Origin: Tetrahymena elliotti 4EA
Lineage: Eukaryota > Ciliophora > Oligohymenophorea > Hymenostomatida > Tetrahymenidae
Assembly: GCA_000231825.2 (NCBI GenBank)
Contig: JH720324.1
Coordinates: 271,779-335,778 of the forward strand
Direction of reading: 5' to 3'
DNA: 64,000 nucleotides
A program made the position numbers and the translations under genes. Shown piece by piece: positions 1 through 13,958 of the stretch. The notes beneath the pieces are model-generated. The model ran no database searches, had not been told where the DNA came from, and saw only the letters and a program-made list of their open reading frames with translations. Within the stretch, counting starts at the first letter, position 1; the number at the start of each line of letters is the position of its first letter.

Positions 1-367
1 CAAATATAGTTAATTAAGAAGAAATAGTAATTAGATATTTATATATGAATGTAATATTAATTTATTCAAGTATGATCATAATTAAAATATTTTTATCAAA
101 ATATACATACTTATATCTTTACTCAAATTAGCATATCAGTAGTGAATACTTATGTATGAAAATAATTATTGTTTGTTTATTTTATTTTTAATCAAGTTTT
201 TTTTATCTTGTTAAATTAGATATAAAAATGCTTGTCAGGAGTCTTTAACTTTTTTGTTTATTATTTTTTAGATTTCACTTAAATAATAAATTGATAAAAA
301 ATTAATTGATTTAGTTTAGATTGGTGCTATTAACAAAAAGGGATAAATTTTCAAAAAAAATTTCTTT
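1..367. other. AT-rich 5' flank, no gene seen
   Basis: Very AT-rich sequence with no convincing coding frame under the ciliate code. It directly precedes the first gene and probably contains its promoter and 5' leader. No specific site can be named. Confidence 0.5.
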
Positions 368-1081
368 ATGTCATCAGTTAAAAAGGATAAATAAAGGATA
401 TTAGCTTTTTATAAGTTGACAAATGATTTACTACCAAAATAGGAACAATAATTTAGACATTCAACATCATAGTAAGAACCATATAATGAACAACCAAGAT
501 AATAATAAGAACCATAATTTAGACACTGTAATTCTGATTAATCAAATTAATAGCCTCTGTAAAATCGCTTGAGTGCCTAATCTGAGGAAGTGAGCTGCAT
601 CAACATCAATGATATAAGTAAACATGGTAATAAATAGTCAAATCCTATTTAAAATGTTTAATTTAATCATTAATAAATGCATAATAATGAGATAAATTCC
701 TTTCAAGCAAATGCTCAAATTTATTAAAACAACAATAATAACAATCAAAATAGGAATAATGATAATAATTAAGGTCGATAAAGTTAATAATTGGAGGTCA
801 GCAGTGTTTAATTGAACAATTAATAATCCAGTAATAGCAATAGATAATAATCTGATTAAAATTAATTATCAAATAGGAATTCAATTTAATCATAATTAAA
901 TAATTCAGCCATTTAAAATGAAATGTAAAATTAGAATGTTTATAGCTTGAATATTGAGTAATTAGAAAATATACGGAATGTATAAGAAATAATTCATTAC
1001 TGGCCTATAGTAATACAACATGTGCTACGTACTCAATAAAAAATTATTGCATTACAAAACCAATTAAATTAGTTAAATTGA
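368..1081 (+). CDS. Small Q/N-rich protein, 237 aa
   Basis: Read with TAA/TAG as glutamine, the frame runs from ATG at 368 to TGA at 1079-1081 with no interruption, giving 237 residues. The product begins MSSVKKDKQ and is dominated by Gln and Asn, with Q/N runs through the middle (about residues 100-190). The last 50 residues are less biased and look alpha-helical, with heptad-like leucine and isoleucine spacing that suggests a short coiled coil. No catalytic motif, signal peptide or membrane segment is visible. No intron is needed. I do not recognise a family. Such prion-like low-complexity proteins are common in ciliates, so composition alone says nothing about function. The start is the first in-frame ATG. 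The main doubt is whether an upstream exon exists. Confidence 0.7.
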
Positions 1082-1290
1082 TGCTTGTAAAAGCTTCTAA
1101 AATTTCAATATAAACTCTTAAAATAATATATTTTCTAGCTCAAAAACACAACAAAAAAAATGCAAACTAAACAATAAATTTAATATCTTCTAATAACTCC
1201 AATCAAAATAGTTCAAATAATTTGAAAAATAACTTAATATTTTAATATAATTGCTAAAAACCGTATAATAATTCCTTTTTTTATTAAATA

Positions 1291-1530
1291 TTTGTTTTCA
1301 TAACTCTATCTTTCTTCTAAATAATAAAAACATAAATAAAAATCATACATGTCAAATATCTCATAAAATATTTGATTCATAAAAAATATCTACTAATAAT
1401 ATAATAAGAATTTGTTTTCATAATTCTATCTGTAGTTTAAATAATAAAATTTAAATAAAAATCGTACATGTAAAATATCTCATAGAATATTTTGTTAATA
1501 AAAAATATCTACTAATAGCATTATTCAATC
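1291..1530. repeat. Two-copy tandem repeat, 120-bp unit
   Basis: A unit beginning tttgttttcataa at 1291 recurs at 1411 (tttgttttcataatt). The two copies are 120 bp apart and about 80-85 percent alike by eye, sharing the landmarks tacatgt, aaatatctcata and aaaaaatatctacta. It lies in the gap (1082-1587) between the stop of the Q/N-rich gene and the stop of the convergent LRR gene. Nothing else is seen in that gap. Confidence 0.85.
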
Positions 1531-1587
1531 TTTAATTGAAGAAGAAAGATATTTTATATCAAATTTTAATTTTATCTGTTTGAACAC

Positions 1588-4500
1588 TCAATAATCATTT
1601 TGATATCTTTCAAAGATGATAGATTTGTTGGCTAATTTCTTTATTTTCAGAATCCTTTATTGGAAAGTTCTTGCAGGAATGAATTCAAAACTGTCACTAT
1701 TATCGGACATTAAAATGTGATTAAGATATTTAAATTAATGAATGAAGAAAAAAAGTAAAGATTTTATTTTTTTTAGAAATTAAAGAGAAAAAATAAAGTA
1801 ATCAATTAATTAACTCATTCAAAATTATTTCTAATGTTTATAGATTTTTAAATTTAATTAAAGCAGATCCCAAAGCAGTTATTCCTTCATCTTTTATTCT
1901 ACTGTCTCTAAAAAAATATATAAATTTTGAAAAATTCATGATTGATAATTTAAATTATTATTTTACATTAGTTCAATTTTTAAATGTTAAAGATCCTTAC
2001 AATTAGCCAATGAAAAGCTAATATCTGAAATTTCCTATGCCCCTATTTCACTATTTGAAATTTAAATTTTGAAAAATAAAAATAAATAATCAAAAAATAA
2101 TTTATAAATGAATTTAAATAACAATTTAGAAAGATATCAATTAATAAATTTTTAAGATGTTAACAATTAAGATAGTCTACCTTAATCTTAATTCAAGACT
2201 CTTAAGACTCATAAAATTTTTCAATTCCTTTCCTAGATTTCTAATCCCTTCTAAGCCAATCTCACATCCACTAAAATAATATTTAAAGTTCCAGTAAATT
2301 AATTTGTTATTCAAAAAACTTAAAATGCAAAAAAAATCTACAAAAAAAGGAATAAATTGTTAATTTTTTATTAAAATTTTTAAAACCTAACAAAATAATT
2401 TCTTTTTTGAATAAAAAAACAAGAAATTTCTCAATAAATTCAATTATTTACTAAAGTGCTAAAGATAAACTTTAGATATTCTAGCAGCTTGATAAAGAAG
2501 AGCTTATGCATGAGATTCCTTTAGGTCCAATTTTATCATTACTTTTATTTTTTTATAATAATTATTACATTAATAATTAAAGTAAGGAATTGTCTAAAAA
2601 TTAATTGAAGATGATTTGAAGTAAAAAGGATTATTTTGTTATTTTGATTCCTTTTTCAATATTATTGATGCAAATATTTACTATAAATCTAATGATAAAT
2701 TTCTGATTTTATTGCAGTTTTGTAAAGCAGAGCCGAGTGCCTCAACACCTTTTTCTGTAAACTTATTCATACTTGAAAAAAAAATTTATCATTTGTTGAT
2801 ATTTAAATTAAACTAAATAAATTTAATAATAGTTTATCTAAATAGCTGCTTTCAAAGTATAAGTTTGAATTTATTAATATTGATTATTATTACCCTAATT
2901 AGAGATTTAATGAAGAAAGGTTTGGAAATTTAGTTAGAGCTAAACCAACATTAGTCACCCCTGCAGTTCCAATATTATTCTCACTTTTTATTATTTGGAA
3001 ATTTTAATTAAATCATAAAAGAATTAATTAACTTTTATACAAAATTTTTAATCAAATTATTTGATAAAGATAATAAATACTTCTTAATTCAAATAATTTG
3101 ATAAAATACATTTTAAAAAAAGTAAAAATTATTTGATTAAATTTGTTAATAAATTTTTATTACGATAAACAAAGATCTAATTATGAGAGTTAAGTACATG
3201 CTTATAAAGCAGTGACTAGAGCTGTGGCACCTTTATCACTAATTTTGTTGTGACTTTCAAAATAATAAACAAAATATTAAATAAATTATAATCTATTTTT
3301 GGTAAAAATGATAAAAATTTTTAAGTTAAACTAAATATTGAATTTAATTTATTTTTAAATAGAAAATTTTTACGAAAAACCCAAATTTAATGTTTCTAAA
3401 TTTGGAAATTTAGCTAGAACTGAGCCTAAACCTGTAACAAATTTATCTGAGATGTTATTTGAGCTGATTTTTTAATAATTTATTTTTTGAATATTTTATT
3501 AATTAATCAATTCAAAAAATAATAAGTTCATGTTTTCTTATTTTCTACCACATCTCAAGGTCTAAAACTGTGAGATTTTTACATTTTATTAAAGCTGTGC
3601 ATAATATTTCTTCTGTAACATCACCAATTTTGTTTGCTCTTTTTCAATTTTAATTCATTTTGTTAATAAAATTAAAACATTTTTTAGTTTCAAAAGAAAT
3701 AAAAAATGGCAATTTAATTTACAGTAAATTTAATTTCAAATTCTATATTTTTTCACAAGCAACTATAGAAGAACCTAATTTTTAAGCTCCTTTGTTATCA
3801 ATGGCATTCGATCTATTAATTAATAATGAAATGTAGTAAAATTTACCAATAAAACTATTAAACATATCTATATTTGTTTTCTTTAAAATTAAATATTTAA
3901 AAATATAATCTTTTATTTACGAAAGAGAAATTTCTAAAGTAGACAGATTAATGCATTTTACTAAAGAAGCTCCTATTGCTTATGCTCCTTATGATTAGAT
4001 ATTGTTTCCACTTTTTATACAAATAATAGATTTAAATAAAAAATTTATCCTAATTAATTTCTCAGCGAAATTTACATTCTTTTGTAAATTAAAAAATTTT
4101 TTTAAATTAATATTTTTTGCTAATTATTTGCTATATTAAGTAACCTATTTTAAAGATAGATCTATGATATAACACAATAGATTATTATCAATATTTTGAT
4201 TGATTTGAAAAGTAATTAATTAATTATCTTTTTTACTTTAGGGTTAGCTTCAAACTTTCAAGATTAACACATTTTGCTAAACCAGAACCGAAAAGCGATA
4301 AGCCTTCATTCCCAATAGATGTAAATCTAACGAATAAATAATATTAAAAATAACAAAAGCAAAAATTAAAAATAAATTAACTTGTAAATAATTAATAAAT
4401 ATTTGATAAAATTTATTTTAAATTTAAATACCAAATGGAGTGGGTTTAATAACTAATTAATTAAATAAAATATAATTACTAAATGTCAAGGGTTAAATCG

Positions 4501-5065
4501 GAAAGTTAGCTACAACTTGCTAAAGATTTACCTAGATTTGAAGCACCCAAAGATCCAATATTATAACTGCTAATGTCATTAATAGTAAATATAATTTGCA
4601 ATTTAATATTTAGATTAAGCTAAAATAAATTGATTTTAAACAGAATTATTAAAAAGCTTTATTGTTTGTCTTTGTGTTTAATCACACAGAAATTAAATAA
4701 ATGATATAATTTATCAATTAATCTTTTTTACCTAACATCTAGTTTTAAGGTTTTAAGTTTTTTGCATTTGGCTAAGGCTGAATAAAGAGACTAAAGATCC
4801 TAAGCTTTATTTTTTGAGTAAAATCTTTTAATTCAAAATAAAAATATTATTTAATTTATTTTAAATTTAACAAATGAAATAAATTTATTATGTTTGTAAA
4901 AGTAAACTTTTTAAATTCTTACAAGATCATTTTCAAATCAAGTTAGGTGTGAGTATCTAGAGAAGAATTTAAAAACTATCCAATAAAATAATATATATCC
5001 TTTAAATAGTTAAAAAAATAATTTATTACTTCTTTGAAATTATCATAGAATTATTTCTAATCCAT
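1588..5065 (-). CDS. Leucine-rich-repeat protein, about one LRR per exon
   Basis: On the minus strand the first exon starts at ATG 5065 (MDQKQFYDNFKEVINYF) and the last exon ends at TGA 1588-1590, after a basic tail containing RILKIKKLANKS. Between them are about 13 short exons, each carrying one repeat of the type N-x-I-G-x-x-G-h-x-x-L-x-x-x-L-x-K-C-x-x-L-x-x-L-x-L. Clear examples lie near 1880, 2500, 2730, 2960, 3210, 3430, 3600, 3790, 3980, 4290, 4530 and 4780. The repeats resemble ribonuclease-inhibitor-type LRRs, a protein-binding scaffold. Introns of roughly 100-180 nt separate them and start GT/end AG where I checked. No signal peptide, kinase or membrane segment is visible, so a cytosolic binding protein is the simplest inference. 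The repeats I checked are intact. Exact exon edges are approximate. Confidence 0.72.
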
Positions 5066-5552
5066 TTTTTTTTTTCAGTTTGACTAAATTTTTTGTAATG
5101 TTTATTTAATTAATAAGCAAGGTAATTAAAAATTATAACTAAATTAAATTCCAATTTAAAACAATCAAAATTAATTTTTTGGCTAAATAAAGTTAAGTTA
5201 ATATTAAATTGTTGTCTATTACATAATTGTAGTAAAACCTTAGGGTTTACATCAAAACATAAAAAAATATGAAAAATAATTATTTTATTTATAAAATTTT
5301 AAAAATTGCATAATTCTTCTTCAAATTGGGTTTCAGTAAATTATCAACAACAAATGTTTTTTAATTTAAAATCTGTTTATTTATTTTGTAGAGTCACATC
5401 ATAAATAAAAGTCTTTTTGTTAAGATTTAAAGAGTTAAAAAAGTTGAGTAAAAAGGTTTATAATACAAAATTAAAAATATTTACAATAAAAGAATTGAGC
5501 TGTTTTTATATATTTAATTTAATTTTTTTGGAATAAATAATTCATTTTTTCT
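5066..5552. other. Intergenic spacer, nothing recognised
   Basis: AT-rich spacer between the start of the LRR gene and the stop of the coiled-coil gene, both on the minus strand. It must hold the LRR gene's promoter and the upstream gene's 3' end. No motif is distinctive. Confidence 0.5.
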
Positions 5553-8500
5553 TCAATAATTGGATTATATTTTTTTGACTTGGTATTGAGTAATTAACTT
5601 TGATAAAAAGCTTGTTAACTCATTATTTTTTATTTAAAAGGTATCTTTTAATCCATTAATTTGCTATAGATTTTCAACAAACTTTTTCTTTTCCTAGGAA
5701 GAAATATCTTCTAAATTTTTGAGTCTTTCTATTAAATTTTGTTTCATAATTTCATCATCTTTCTTTAAACTTTGTAATCTTTTGTTTTGAAGTTATTCAG
5801 ATTCTAATTGAATTTCTATTTATTTAATAATTCTCTACTAATCTCTTATTTCTTTTTTAACTTTTTCGTTTTCATCTTGAATTTGCTGGAACTCAGTTTA
5901 TCTTTGCTAAATAAGCTAATTAAGGCCCTGACTGTATTTTTCTAATTCAGAATGTTGCTTTTGTAATACCTCTAACTAATTTTCTATTTTACTTTTTTAT
6001 AGGCACCATTAATATTTTTCAGATTCTTAATCTTATTTAAATTTCTTTAATTAACTTATCTCTATAGCCTGATTTTCTATCTATTTAATTATCAAAAAAA
6101 TAAATTATTAATAACTAATGTATATTTAAATTGTTAATATTAAAATATCATCTAAATTTGTTTATTGTTTTAAAAATTTTTTATTAGATAAAAATTGGGT
6201 AAATAATCTTTTCTTTATTTTAGGAGGGAGGGGAGGGTTGGAAAAATTGTAAGTGGATCCATTTCTAAAATTACTGTTTTCTTCTTTCTAATCTTGATTC
6301 ATAATTAGTTTTCAGAAAATTCATTTTTTTGAAAAAAGTTTTCGAGTTTTGTTTATTAAAATTATTTGATTTTTTTATTGAATAAATTATTGAAAATTAC
6401 TTGTGCTTCTCTTGAATCAATTTCGTCTTGTAATTTTTAACATTTATCAGATTGTTAAGCATAGGTTTCGTTTTATAGCTAAACCATTTTTTATAATTGC
6501 TACTGCAAGGATTTATTTTCTTCTTCCAAGCTTTTGATTTCATTATTTTTTTCTTAAATTTATTATTGATATGCTGTAATAACCATTGAATTGATTTATT
6601 CATTTTCTTCTTTGATATTTGTTAATTAGTTTTTATAATCAAAGTATTATTGTATTTCTTTTTCTTGGAGCAATTTTTTATATTTTTCTTCCCAAATTTG
6701 TGCATCTTCTCTTTTAGACTTGAATCTCTATTCAAAAGTTTCTTTTTCTTAAATTGCTGCTTTTAGCTATTCTTAAAGCTCATCAATTTTATTTTATTCT
6801 TTCTTCTAGTTTTATTCATTCATCTTAAGTATTTTATGAATTTATTATGAATATTCCTTTTACAGAGATTCATTTGCCTGCTTTGTATCTTATATTTCTC
6901 TTGATTATTCAATAAGTTTTTGTTAATACTCTTCCAATTTTTTATTCAATTTATCATTTTCAAATGCTGCTTAATTGCATTATTAGCTTAATAAATTAAT
7001 TTCCTCATCTTTCTATCCTATCTTCTTATTAGCAATAACAATTTATTAACTAAATTTTTCTTTCTCAGCATTCACAAGAGTATATACTTTTTCATTCATT
7101 TCAACTCTAACATTATTACTTTATATTTAAAACTATTCATATTCCTGCTAAATTTAATTCTAAAGCTCTTACTCTCTTTGTCTAAGACATTCCACCTAAA
7201 TGTTTAATTCTTAAATCTAAACGATTTAAGCTTAGTCTCTATTTTCATATTCTGAAACCATTTTTTTAAGTTATTATATTTCTATCTATTTATGATCTAA
7301 CTCTTAGTCTTTCTATTGAATATCTTAAGTTAATTTATTTTCTTTGTCTTCATATTTTTTAATAGTTTCATTCTAACTTTCTAAACTTAATTACTATTAA
7401 CTAATCTCGTATAAAATATTATTCTTTTCTTACTTTATTCTCTCTAATTCTTATTTATTCTTTTTAAGATCATTAGCTAAATTTTAATTTTCATGAGTCA
7501 AATAAACCACTTTCTAAGCTCTCTCCTTCATATCACTCAAAGTATTTGACAAATTTTATTTTAACTAATTAATAGCCTCATTTAATTTCTCATTTTCTGA
7601 TTACAAATCTTTCTTCTCCTAAAGAGCATCCTCAAGACTAGCTTAAATCTGTGAATTTTCTTATTTCATCTACAAAATTTCTCTCCTATTTAAATATTTT
7701 AATTACAAATCAAAAATTTAAATGTTAATTTATTTTACTTAATCTGCATGTTCTCATTTTAATACAATTAAATATCTTAACTGTTTTCTTAAACCTGATT
7801 TTCCAAAGCTTAAATAGCATCCAAATGACCTTAATTAGTTTATTTAAGAGAGTTATTTTCATCACAACAAAGCTTATATTGCTTGAATAGAATCTCTTTA
7901 CTTTTTTCTATATTTTTTAATTCAACAATACTTGCTTGCAAATCATTAATTTATTTCTTTTATTCATTAATTGTTGCAATCATGTTTTCTATTTCCCTTT
8001 CTTTTTCATTAATTCTATTTTCTACTCCAAATTTCTCTCCAATCCTCAATTTAAAACTGCTATTTTCATTAATAAGTTATTCAATTCTCATATTCAAATC
8101 TTTTATTGTTTCCTAATATCTATTCATCTCTATTAACATTTATGGAATATTTTCTATTTTTCTGTCTGTCTGTTTGAAATAAAAATATAACTTAAATATT
8201 AATTTCTTTTAAAAACATTGAAGATTCATGCAAATAAAAATATAATTATATCTTGAAAAAGGCTGATTTTTCATCCAATATCTTATTTCTTCAAAAAAAA
8301 GATTATAAATTAATTACCTCTATGAATTTGTTTTTCCAATCTTCACATTCGAGAGTTTTGGTTTGGATTAGAGACTATAACTCTTTGTTTTTACGATTTA
8401 AATCAAAGTTTTCTTATTCAATTTTCGAAACAGTTCTTTAAACAGCAATATATTCTTTTCTTAAATGATTAATCTAATTATCTCTCTCTTAAACCATTGT

Positions 8501-9819
8501 TTTTAATTCCTCTCTTTTAGTATGCAACTAACCTATTTAATTATCTTTTTCCTAAATTCTTTACTCAAATATTTAATTGCCTGAGGAATTATTATCTCTT
8601 TAAGATTCTTGAATTTTATAAGAAATACTTCTTCTTTCAGTAGAAGGTAGACCAGATGCACTAGACTATAATTGTTACTATTATTTTTAACTTTCCACCT
8701 GCTATTTTTGGATAATATTCTTTAATTATTCAATCTCCTATTATTTCTACTAAAGAATATCCTTAGATTTCTAATTAGCTTATTTTACCTGCATTAGCTC
8801 GTTTTGCAAATCAGCATTCTAAGTGACAATATCTGGTTAAGTATTTATCATATCCTAACTGCCACTTTATTAATTAACTAATTCTTCTACTTTTCTTTTC
8901 AGCTACTCTATTTATAATTCTTTTTCAATGCATAAAATCTTCAAATCTTCCAAATTAGAATAAGTCCTAATCCTTTCCTCTGAATTCTCTTAAAATAAAG
9001 ATTATAATTTCTAAATATTGTAATCCTTCTAAGAAAATGTTGTTGTGTCATCCTATCATTATAATAATAGTTTTTTTTCCTTTAAAATAAATTTTTAGAA
9101 AAAAAAATGAAATGATTACTTTGAACATGGTGACTTCATGGTTTTTATCTTCTTCTGATTTGATTTGTATTTCATATAATTGTTATTTTAATTGAATATT
9201 TTCTTTCTCAATTTATTTTAATTCTTTATTTTTTTCTTCTAATTCACGTATCTTAACTAGGAATGAATCTCTCTCTTGAAATTACTGCTTATCGCTTTAA
9301 TTTATTTCCTTATCAGTGTTTTCATAGTGATTGAGCCATAAACTAGAATTGTTGTTGTTGTTAGAGAATTTCTGTACATTATTAAAAAAGTTAGATGTGT
9401 TATTGTTATTTTTCGAAAGACTTTATTAAATTTAATTTTATTGACTACTACTTATATTCTACTTTTACTAAGAGCTTGATTACTATTAACTACTAAGCAA
9501 GCTTTAAAGAGCATTTTCAGCACTTGAATTATTAGTTTAGTTATTCTTTTTATGAGACAAGTACATATTTAGAGTTATTTCATTATTACTGCTATTATTA
9601 CTAGTGTTATTATAATTGCTTTAATTTTATATTCTACTTTGTTGGTATTATTCAAATTACTATTTTTAAGCTAAAATCTATTACTATTAATTTGGTATTT
9701 TTTATTAATAACTTTAAATATGCTAATTTTGATTTAATTATTAAGGATTTTAAATATTTTACTATGAAGGTTATTTTCTTAATTAAATAGTATTAGACTA
9801 ATTCTAACTTTACTATGCC

Positions 9820-9857
<38 letters not shown>

Positions 9858-10824
9858 TTGCTATTAATATTACTGTTATTGTTAGAGTTATATATTAGGT
9901 TATTAGGGCTATAAATGAAATTATTGCTGTTATTATTGCTATACTAATACCTATTACTAGTTTATACCATTTGAATCTATTTATTTAGGCTGTTAATTTT
10001 GTTGAATTTGTTGCTAATTTTACATTTGTTGATTGATATAAAATGCTTTTGATGGCTATAATACATTCAAAGAAGTGTTAGAGGATTAGCCAGCAGAGCT
10101 ATTTAAATGACCGCTTTTTGGAATATTGTTTTACCTTGGAGGAGTATTGTTAATCTAATTTGAATTGTAGAGCTAATTAGAAAGAGGATTACTTATTAAT
10201 AACTTTTATTAGCTTATTATGGCATTTTAGTTGCTTTATCTTATTAATTGTGGTGATTCATTCTATTTTTAAGAAGCTGAATTGACTTAAGATGGTGAAT
10301 TAAATATGCTTTTCACATAAAAATAAAATTTTTAAATAAAATAAATAAAATTATTTTTAATTTGTTTACTATTGCTTTTGCTTTAAATTAGATAAAGACT
10401 ATGGCTTGTTGGTAGGAGAATGATCAGCTGAATTGTTCAAAATTTCGCTTGCATAATGTTAGTTTGAATTTTGGTAATTTTAAATCATGGGAGAAACCCC
10501 ATGAGACTAAGAAACAGACCTTGATTTAGCTTGCTAAGGAAGGGCAATACTTGAAAATGGATTTTGTACTATAGCAGATTGAGCTGAAGAATAAATCTAT
10601 GGCTAAGAATTCCTATTTTAATTTATATTTTGATTACCACTTAGTTGATTTTGGCCATTAGATAGTTAGCTATTGTATTGCTATTAATTTGGATATGCAA
10701 TAAGATTAGTTTTACTGCCATGACTATGCATTAATTGCTAATTTTTAGTTTGCATACCATTATGTGAAATTGATGCTGGCTGCTATTGAGAATTTAAAAT
10801 ATGAATTCTCTGCTATTGATTCAT
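5553..10824 (-). CDS. Long coiled-coil protein with Q-rich N-terminus
   Basis: Minus-strand reading with TAA/TAG as Gln gives a multi-exon gene from about ATG 10824 to TGA 5553-5555. The N-terminal third (10.8-9.1 kb) is low-complexity Q/N/S-rich and includes a run of 11 TAA-coded glutamines at 9822-9854. From about 9.0 kb to the end, the product is charged heptad-type sequence, for example EELKTMVQERDNQINHLR near 8.5 kb and KSKREDAQIWEEKYKKLL near 6.7 kb. This predicts a rod of many hundred residues. Introns I could place lie near 10.31-10.37, 9.06-9.11, 8.17-8.32 and 7.69-7.74 kb, and probably 6.1-6.4 kb; each has GT-AG ends and restores the frame. No motor, kinase or membrane motif is visible. 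A structural or scaffold role is an inference. The start is the least certain point. Confidence 0.72.
9822..9854 (-). repeat. (TAA)11 microsatellite coding polyglutamine
   Basis: Eleven perfect TTA units on the plus strand read as eleven TAA codons, meaning Gln, in the coiled-coil gene frame. More Gln codons (CAA, TAG) flank the tract. Repeat-length slippage would change the protein by whole residues without shifting the frame. Confidence 0.9.
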
Positions 10825-11735
10825 TTCACTAAAATGTTGTAGTTGTCTTGTGTTTAAAAGAATGAATTATTAAGACTAATAAATTGTTAATATCTACTTT
10901 TAAAAATATTCGTAAGCTTAAACAAATTAACAATCAATCACTCAAACAATAATTTAAATCTTTCTTTGATTTATTCGTTGATTATAATTAAGATTTTTAG
11001 AATTAAATTTCTGATATTAACTTAAATCTATTTATCAATTTTTAAATGATATGTTGTTTTGAAAACCTTTAATTAATTATTAATCATCCATAAAAAAAAC
11101 ACTTGAAAAATAATTAAAAGTATTTGATTACATCATTTATTAACAGATCTTTTTACTCATTTTTACCTTTTTATTTTATTTATTTTTGTTTACTTTTTTT
11201 CCTTTGAATTCTATTACTCTTCCTCTTTTTTAATTTATTTTTCATGCAATTATTTAATTTAGTTGTTGACTATTATTTATTCTGAATACTTCTCTAATGC
11301 TAAAAAAAGTTATGGCAATATATCAATAGAACTTTTTTTATTTAAAGTTATTCATACATAGACACAATCTAATTTTTAGTTTAAAATATATGTTTCTTTT
11401 TTATCATAATTTATCTAATATACAATACTATTTTATTAAAACCATAATTTCTTACTCATCAAGCTTTTTGATAATTTGTTTAAAATTTAAATTTCAATGT
11501 TTAACAATATTGTGCCAGATACTTTAAATTAACTATCTGTATTTTATTTTTTATAATAAAGGAAATAATTTTTAATTTTTAATTTTGTAATTGTTTTTAC
11601 TTAATACTTTTTTTAATTTTTTTTATTATCAATTTTGTAAAAAATATTAGCCTTAATTATATGTATTCGAGCATTTTCAAGATTGATATTATTTAATTTT
11701 TTTTAAGTAAAAATAAGGAACTTAACTCTCAATTA
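10825..11735. other. Divergent intergenic region
   Basis: AT-rich sequence between the start of the minus-strand coiled-coil gene and the plus-strand LRR remnant. It is expected to contain the coiled-coil gene's promoter. A few LRR-like residues around 11.73 kb suggest the damaged LRR gene may begin slightly upstream, but no start exon was found. Confidence 0.45.
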
Positions 11736-13958
11736 TAGTCTCACATTCATCTAAAAATTGATATTAGGTAAAGAAATTTATTATTACTGTCTTTTGTTAA
11801 TAATTTTTAATTTTATTTCTTGTTGATTTTATTCTTACAATTGTTAATTTCTTTCTTTCAAATATTTTTCATTTTATACAGTATTTTTTAATTATTATTA
11901 AAAATGGAGATGAAATTAATGAATAAGAAATGTCAAGCTTGAGTTATGGATTGGCTCAATGCATTAAACTCTAAATTTTAATTATTGAAATAGGGTAAAA
12001 TATTTTAATTTTTAATAATTTTAATAATTACAAATAAAAATTTAAAATAAATTGAATTAAAATACAAAATCTTTATCTTTTTCCATTTTAAATATTTGAC
12101 AATTCATTTTCAAATTCTTTCTAAAATCATCAAAACAATCAATCATTTAATTTAGTTTTGTATTTATTTTTTTTAATATGTCTAAAGTTAAAAAATATTT
12201 TTCAAAATTCTTTTACTCACATGTAGTTTTGCTTAAAAATCTTTTTATAACTTTTTATTATAATTAAAAAAGCTATAACATTATTGGGATCAAGGAGCAT
12301 AGAATTTAGGATCTGCTTGAGCTCATTGTCATGATCTCTCAAATTTATCACTTAATCTCAAGTAAATTTTTAATAAAATTTTTTACATTATTATCTATAA
12401 AAAATCTAAAAAGTTTAAAATAAATTAATTAAGTTCTTTATGTTTTTTTTCTTTGTTAATTATATAATACATTATTTATTTTTCAATTATCAAAGATTAA
12501 GTTAGTAAAATCACTTGATCATTTTATTTATTTTTGATTTTCCTTTTTTTTAAAGCTAAAATTTATCTTTATTTTTTTTAAAATACAAAAGTTAAAATTA
12601 AATTGGTGACAAGGGAATTTCAGATTTAACTTTTGGTCTAACTAAATGCCCTCTTCTCTCTAAGTTAATTCTTGATGTTTATTAAAAATAATTATTTTAA
12701 ATGTTATCTTTAACTCAAAATATTAAAAGAGATTCAAAATAAATTTAAATAATTTAATTTTACTTGATATACAGCTTTAATAAGAAATATTATAAAATTC
12801 TTCTTTTTCTTTTATTGAATAATTATTTTTATTTGTTTGCATTTGTGAATAAATAAAACCATTAATATTTTTTAATTATCTTAACTTTGGTCTTTTATTT
12901 TTTAAATGTTTGATTATTTTTTTCACTTTAATTTTTTTATATTTCTTTCGAAAGTTTTTAATATTTAAGTACAAAATTTATCTAAATAAAAAAAGCTACA
13001 ATCAAATATAAGATTAAGGAGTATTAAGTTTGGGTTCTAATTTAAGTAAATGCTGTTAACTTTCAACTTTGACTCTTGGCCTTGGGTAAAAATAGTTTGT
13101 TTATTTTATGGAAAAGATTTAAGATTAACTCTATGTTTTATCCATGTTTTAACTTAAAAAATTTCAATAGAAAAAGAAAAGTTTTTAAAGAAAAAAATGG
13201 AATTTTTATTTTAGATTTATGAGAGCTTGGTTTTATTTACAATCTTTTTAATTTTTATTTATTTATCTATCACTTTACTGGATGAAATCTTAATTAATCA
13301 GTTTCTTCATTATATTTATTAATAAAAAATTTTTTTTAATGAAAATCCATCCATATTTTATAATTTAAAGTGAAAATTTTATAGGCAATCTAGGCTCTAC
13401 AGGTTTATGTTTTGAGTTAACTTGTTGTCCAAATCTCTCAGCTTTGAAACTTTACTTTTAGCAAACTACTTTTATCTTTTTTATTTATCTTTTAATCTAT
13501 TCTTTATTTATTCAATTTATTTTTATCTTCAATTTAAAAAAATCCATAAAATTTAACTTCATTTCTTTATCCTTAATCAAATTTTCTTTTATTCTTTTAA
13601 CCAGTATTTTTTTGCTATAAAAGTGAGAATCCAATATGTTAGTAAGGTATATTAGGAATAAGTTTTAATTTAGCAAACTTAACTTATCTTTTAACTTTAG
13701 AACTTGATATTGAGTAAAAATAAATAATTTATTTTGATGAAAATATTATCAATTTAAAACTTTATCTCTAATTTTATTAACATTAAAAGTTACTCTTTAG
13801 AAGAAGAATAAACATTATTAAGAAGAAAATTGATTAAAATGAAAAGACTGTTAACTTAAGAAATTGATAAAGAAAGTTAAAAATAATTTAGATAAATGTT
13901 TAATTTAAATTATTTTAATTTAAAATATAATTAATCCTTTTTTACAAGTCTGTATTGA
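11736..13958 (+). pseudogene. Damaged LRR gene, repeats in separate exons
   Basis: At least six plus-strand LRR exons can be read, starting near 11903, 12284, 12598, 12997, 13378 and 13624, each followed by a GT-type intron start. Typical readings are NQIGDKGISDLTFGLTKC (12.6 kb) and IQDQGVLSLGSNLSKC (13.0 kb). A terminal basic exon (LRRKLIKMKRLL) ends at TGA 13956-13958 and matches the tail type of the 1.6-5.1 kb LRR gene. The 12.3-kb unit is broken twice: the NIIG half and the DQGAQNLG half are in different frames, consistent with one lost base, and TGA at 12318-12320 replaces the leucine codon expected after GSA. No start exon was seen. I infer a pseudogene, although skipping of the bad exon could still give a shorter protein. 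Confidence 0.6.
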
